Below, one piece after another: positions 8,201-9,009 of a stretch of 9,009 nucleotides of DNA (positions are counted from its first letter, which is position 1; each line of letters starts with the position of its first letter). The notes beneath the pieces were generated by a model that was given only the letters and a program-made list of their open reading frames with translations, was not told the origin of the DNA and searched no databases. The DNA is from Legionellales bacterium UBA5158 (GTDB taxonomy: Bacteria; Pseudomonadota; Gammaproteobacteria; DSM-16500): positions 22,265-31,273 of the forward strand of contig DHXK01000196.1 of NCBI GenBank assembly GCA_002413665.1, given 5' to 3'. Made by a program: the position numbers and the translations under genes.

Positions 8201-8978
8201 ATCTTCTTATGCTTTTAATGATAAATTAATTGTTTTTCACCGTGACACGGTTAGTAGGGTTCTTAATAGTCAATTAAATAAAATACTTCAAGTAGCGCCA
8301 GGTAGTGTATATCAAGATGATATTTTTATTATTAAAAATATCATAAGTCGATTGGAAGATGATTTAGAAATAGTAAATAGCTTATTGTTCGTAAATCAAT
8401 ATTTTCATGACGAATTAGTCCTTGAGATAACTCAATTAATTAATCAAAATATTGAAGATTATAAGCATTCTATTTTACCTATATTAAAATACAAGATATC
8501 ACTCGTTTCAGAATTGGCTGAGTTGGATCCTATTGATAACTTGGTATTGTTTTCAAAAAGTATACTTTCTTTATTGCCTAAAGAAAGTATATGTATATTT
8601 CAGTCTTTATCCTCGTCATCTAGTTCAACATCTTCTCATTATTCTATGCTGTCGTTTGGTGTAGCTAAATGCATGAATGACGATTTGCTCATTCATATCA
8701 ATAAAAAAGCAGAGTCATTTGTTGATCTTTTCTTTTCTGACCCGAGTAAAAACTTCGAATTTAGCAATTCAATTCCACTTACTGAGCTTAACTTTTACTT
8801 GAATGATAATGATAATTTAAATGTTTTGGCTGATAATTTTATTTTATCGAGTGAAGAGATAGGTCGCATTTTTACCAAATTAAATAAATCTTCTTATATT
8901 TATCATTACTTATATGATTATTTAAAAAAGATATTGCTTTTGAAAATAGAACTTTCTTTCAAAGATAAGCTATCTGAC
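5208..8978 (+). CDS. Giant uncharacterised protein with a Ulp1-like (CE-clan) cysteine-protease signature; 3' end missing
   Basis: At least 1257 residues are encoded, with no match I recognise along most of the length. The protein is mainly helical, low in Gly/Pro, rich in Leu, Ile, Asn, Lys, Asp and Ser, and has no signal peptide or obvious membrane spans. In the middle is a candidate catalytic domain (about residues 640-740): H655 in SHYVPYFI, D675 in VICVDPS, Q723 and C729 in QQLRQRDCGPNS. This is the His-Asp-Gln-Cys order and spacing of Ulp1/SENP-like enzymes. A serine run (1135-1140) lies near the visible end. TTG 5208 has no ribosome binding site and the first in-frame ATG is at about codon 162, so it probably continues the 4620 frame across the TAG. 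The apparent TGA at 8997-8999 and the last six codons before it belong to sequencing adapter, so the true C-terminus is absent. A host-directed effector is possible but unproven. Confidence 0.8.
7125..7427 (+). other. Candidate CE-clan (C48/Ulp1-like) cysteine-protease core
   Basis: Seen in sequence: a hydrophobic strand DVVVCGIASLGG, then SHYVPYFIF with His at codon 7170-7172. Next comes KIQVICVDPSPQ with Asp at 7230-7232, then QQLRQRDCGPNSL with Gln at 7374-7376 and Cys at 7392-7394. In yeast Ulp1 the triad plus oxyanion Gln are H514, D531, Q574, C580. There the H-D, D-C and Q-C gaps are 17, 49 and 6; here they are 20, 54 and 6. Ulp1 has QQPNGYDCG where this protein has QQLRQRDCG. Tyr replaces the usual Trp after the His. 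Members of this clan are deSUMOylases, deubiquitinases, deneddylases or (YopJ type) acetyltransferases; which activity applies cannot be read here. Confidence 0.6.
8561..8591. repeat. Perfect 13-bp inverted repeat inside the giant gene
   Basis: TATACTTTCTTTA (8561-8573) and TAAAGAAAGTATA (8579-8591) are exact reverse complements around the 5-nt loop TTGCC. The repeat is within the open frame and would form a stable-looking AU-rich mRNA hairpin. No T-run follows, so it is not a standard terminator. It may be chance in AT-rich coding DNA. Confidence 0.6.
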
Positions 8979-9009
8979 CTGTCTCTTATACACATCTGAC
9001 GCTGCCGAC
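8979..9009 (+). other. Nextera transposase adapter read-through (non-genomic)
   Basis: From 8979 the sequence is the 19-bp Tn5 mosaic end CTGTCTCTTATACACATCT (8979-8997) followed by GACGCTGCCGAC (8998-9009). Together these are the first 31 of 33 bases of the reverse complement of the Illumina Nextera read-1 transposase oligonucleotide. The tail beyond the mosaic end belongs to the library adapter and not to IS50/Tn5. The contig therefore ends at 8978, and codons after that point, including the TGA at 8997-8999, are artefactual. Confidence 0.97.

Noticed and set aside
8979..8997. Tn5/IS50 transposon end at the right edge
   Set aside because: The 19-bp mosaic end is followed by Nextera adapter bases and not by IS50 sequence, so this is library adapter and not a resident element.

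Overview
The window is an AT-rich bacterial segment, most likely from a gammaproteobacterium. The adjacent cbpA-cbpM pair, the Tex protein and the GST remnant fit that group. The very large, AT-rich, uncharacterised protein with a eukaryotic-type cysteine-protease signature suggests a host-associated lineage such as Legionellales/Coxiellaceae. That placement is inference; no rRNA or other phylogenetic marker is present.

Layout. Positions 1-309 hold the 3' end of a DUF924-family gene. Positions 382-750 hold only the C-terminal domain of a glutathione S-transferase with no start or N-terminal domain, probably a decayed gene. Positions 760-2042 are the two-gene operon cbpA (DnaJ-like co-chaperone) and cbpM (its modulator). 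A GC-rich, long-armed inverted repeat (2051-2121) separates cbpM from the convergent gene tex (2128-4407, minus strand). The 212-nt region 4408-4619 lies between tex and the divergent right-hand locus.

The right half (4620 to the end) is the unusual part. A 188-codon frame with a good ribosome binding site ends at an amber codon (5184-5186). A frame of at least 1257 codons resumes in the SAME reading frame 21 nt later, with no ribosome binding site and only a TTG to start from. The simplest reading is one gene of at least 1452 codons broken by a single nonsense codon (real or a base error). In its middle lies a His/Asp/Gln/Cys arrangement (H655, D675, Q723, C729 counted from the TTG) with the motif QQ-x4-DCG. 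The spacing is close to that of Ulp1/SENP-type CE-clan cysteine proteases. This is the best candidate for a new system: a giant protein carrying a deubiquitinase/deSUMOylase- or acetyltransferase-like domain, possibly a secreted effector.

The last 31 bases (8979-9009) are not genomic. They match the Nextera transposase adapter (19-bp mosaic end plus read-1 tail). The stop codon that appears to end the large frame is inside this adapter, so the gene runs off the contig and its true C-terminus is unknown.
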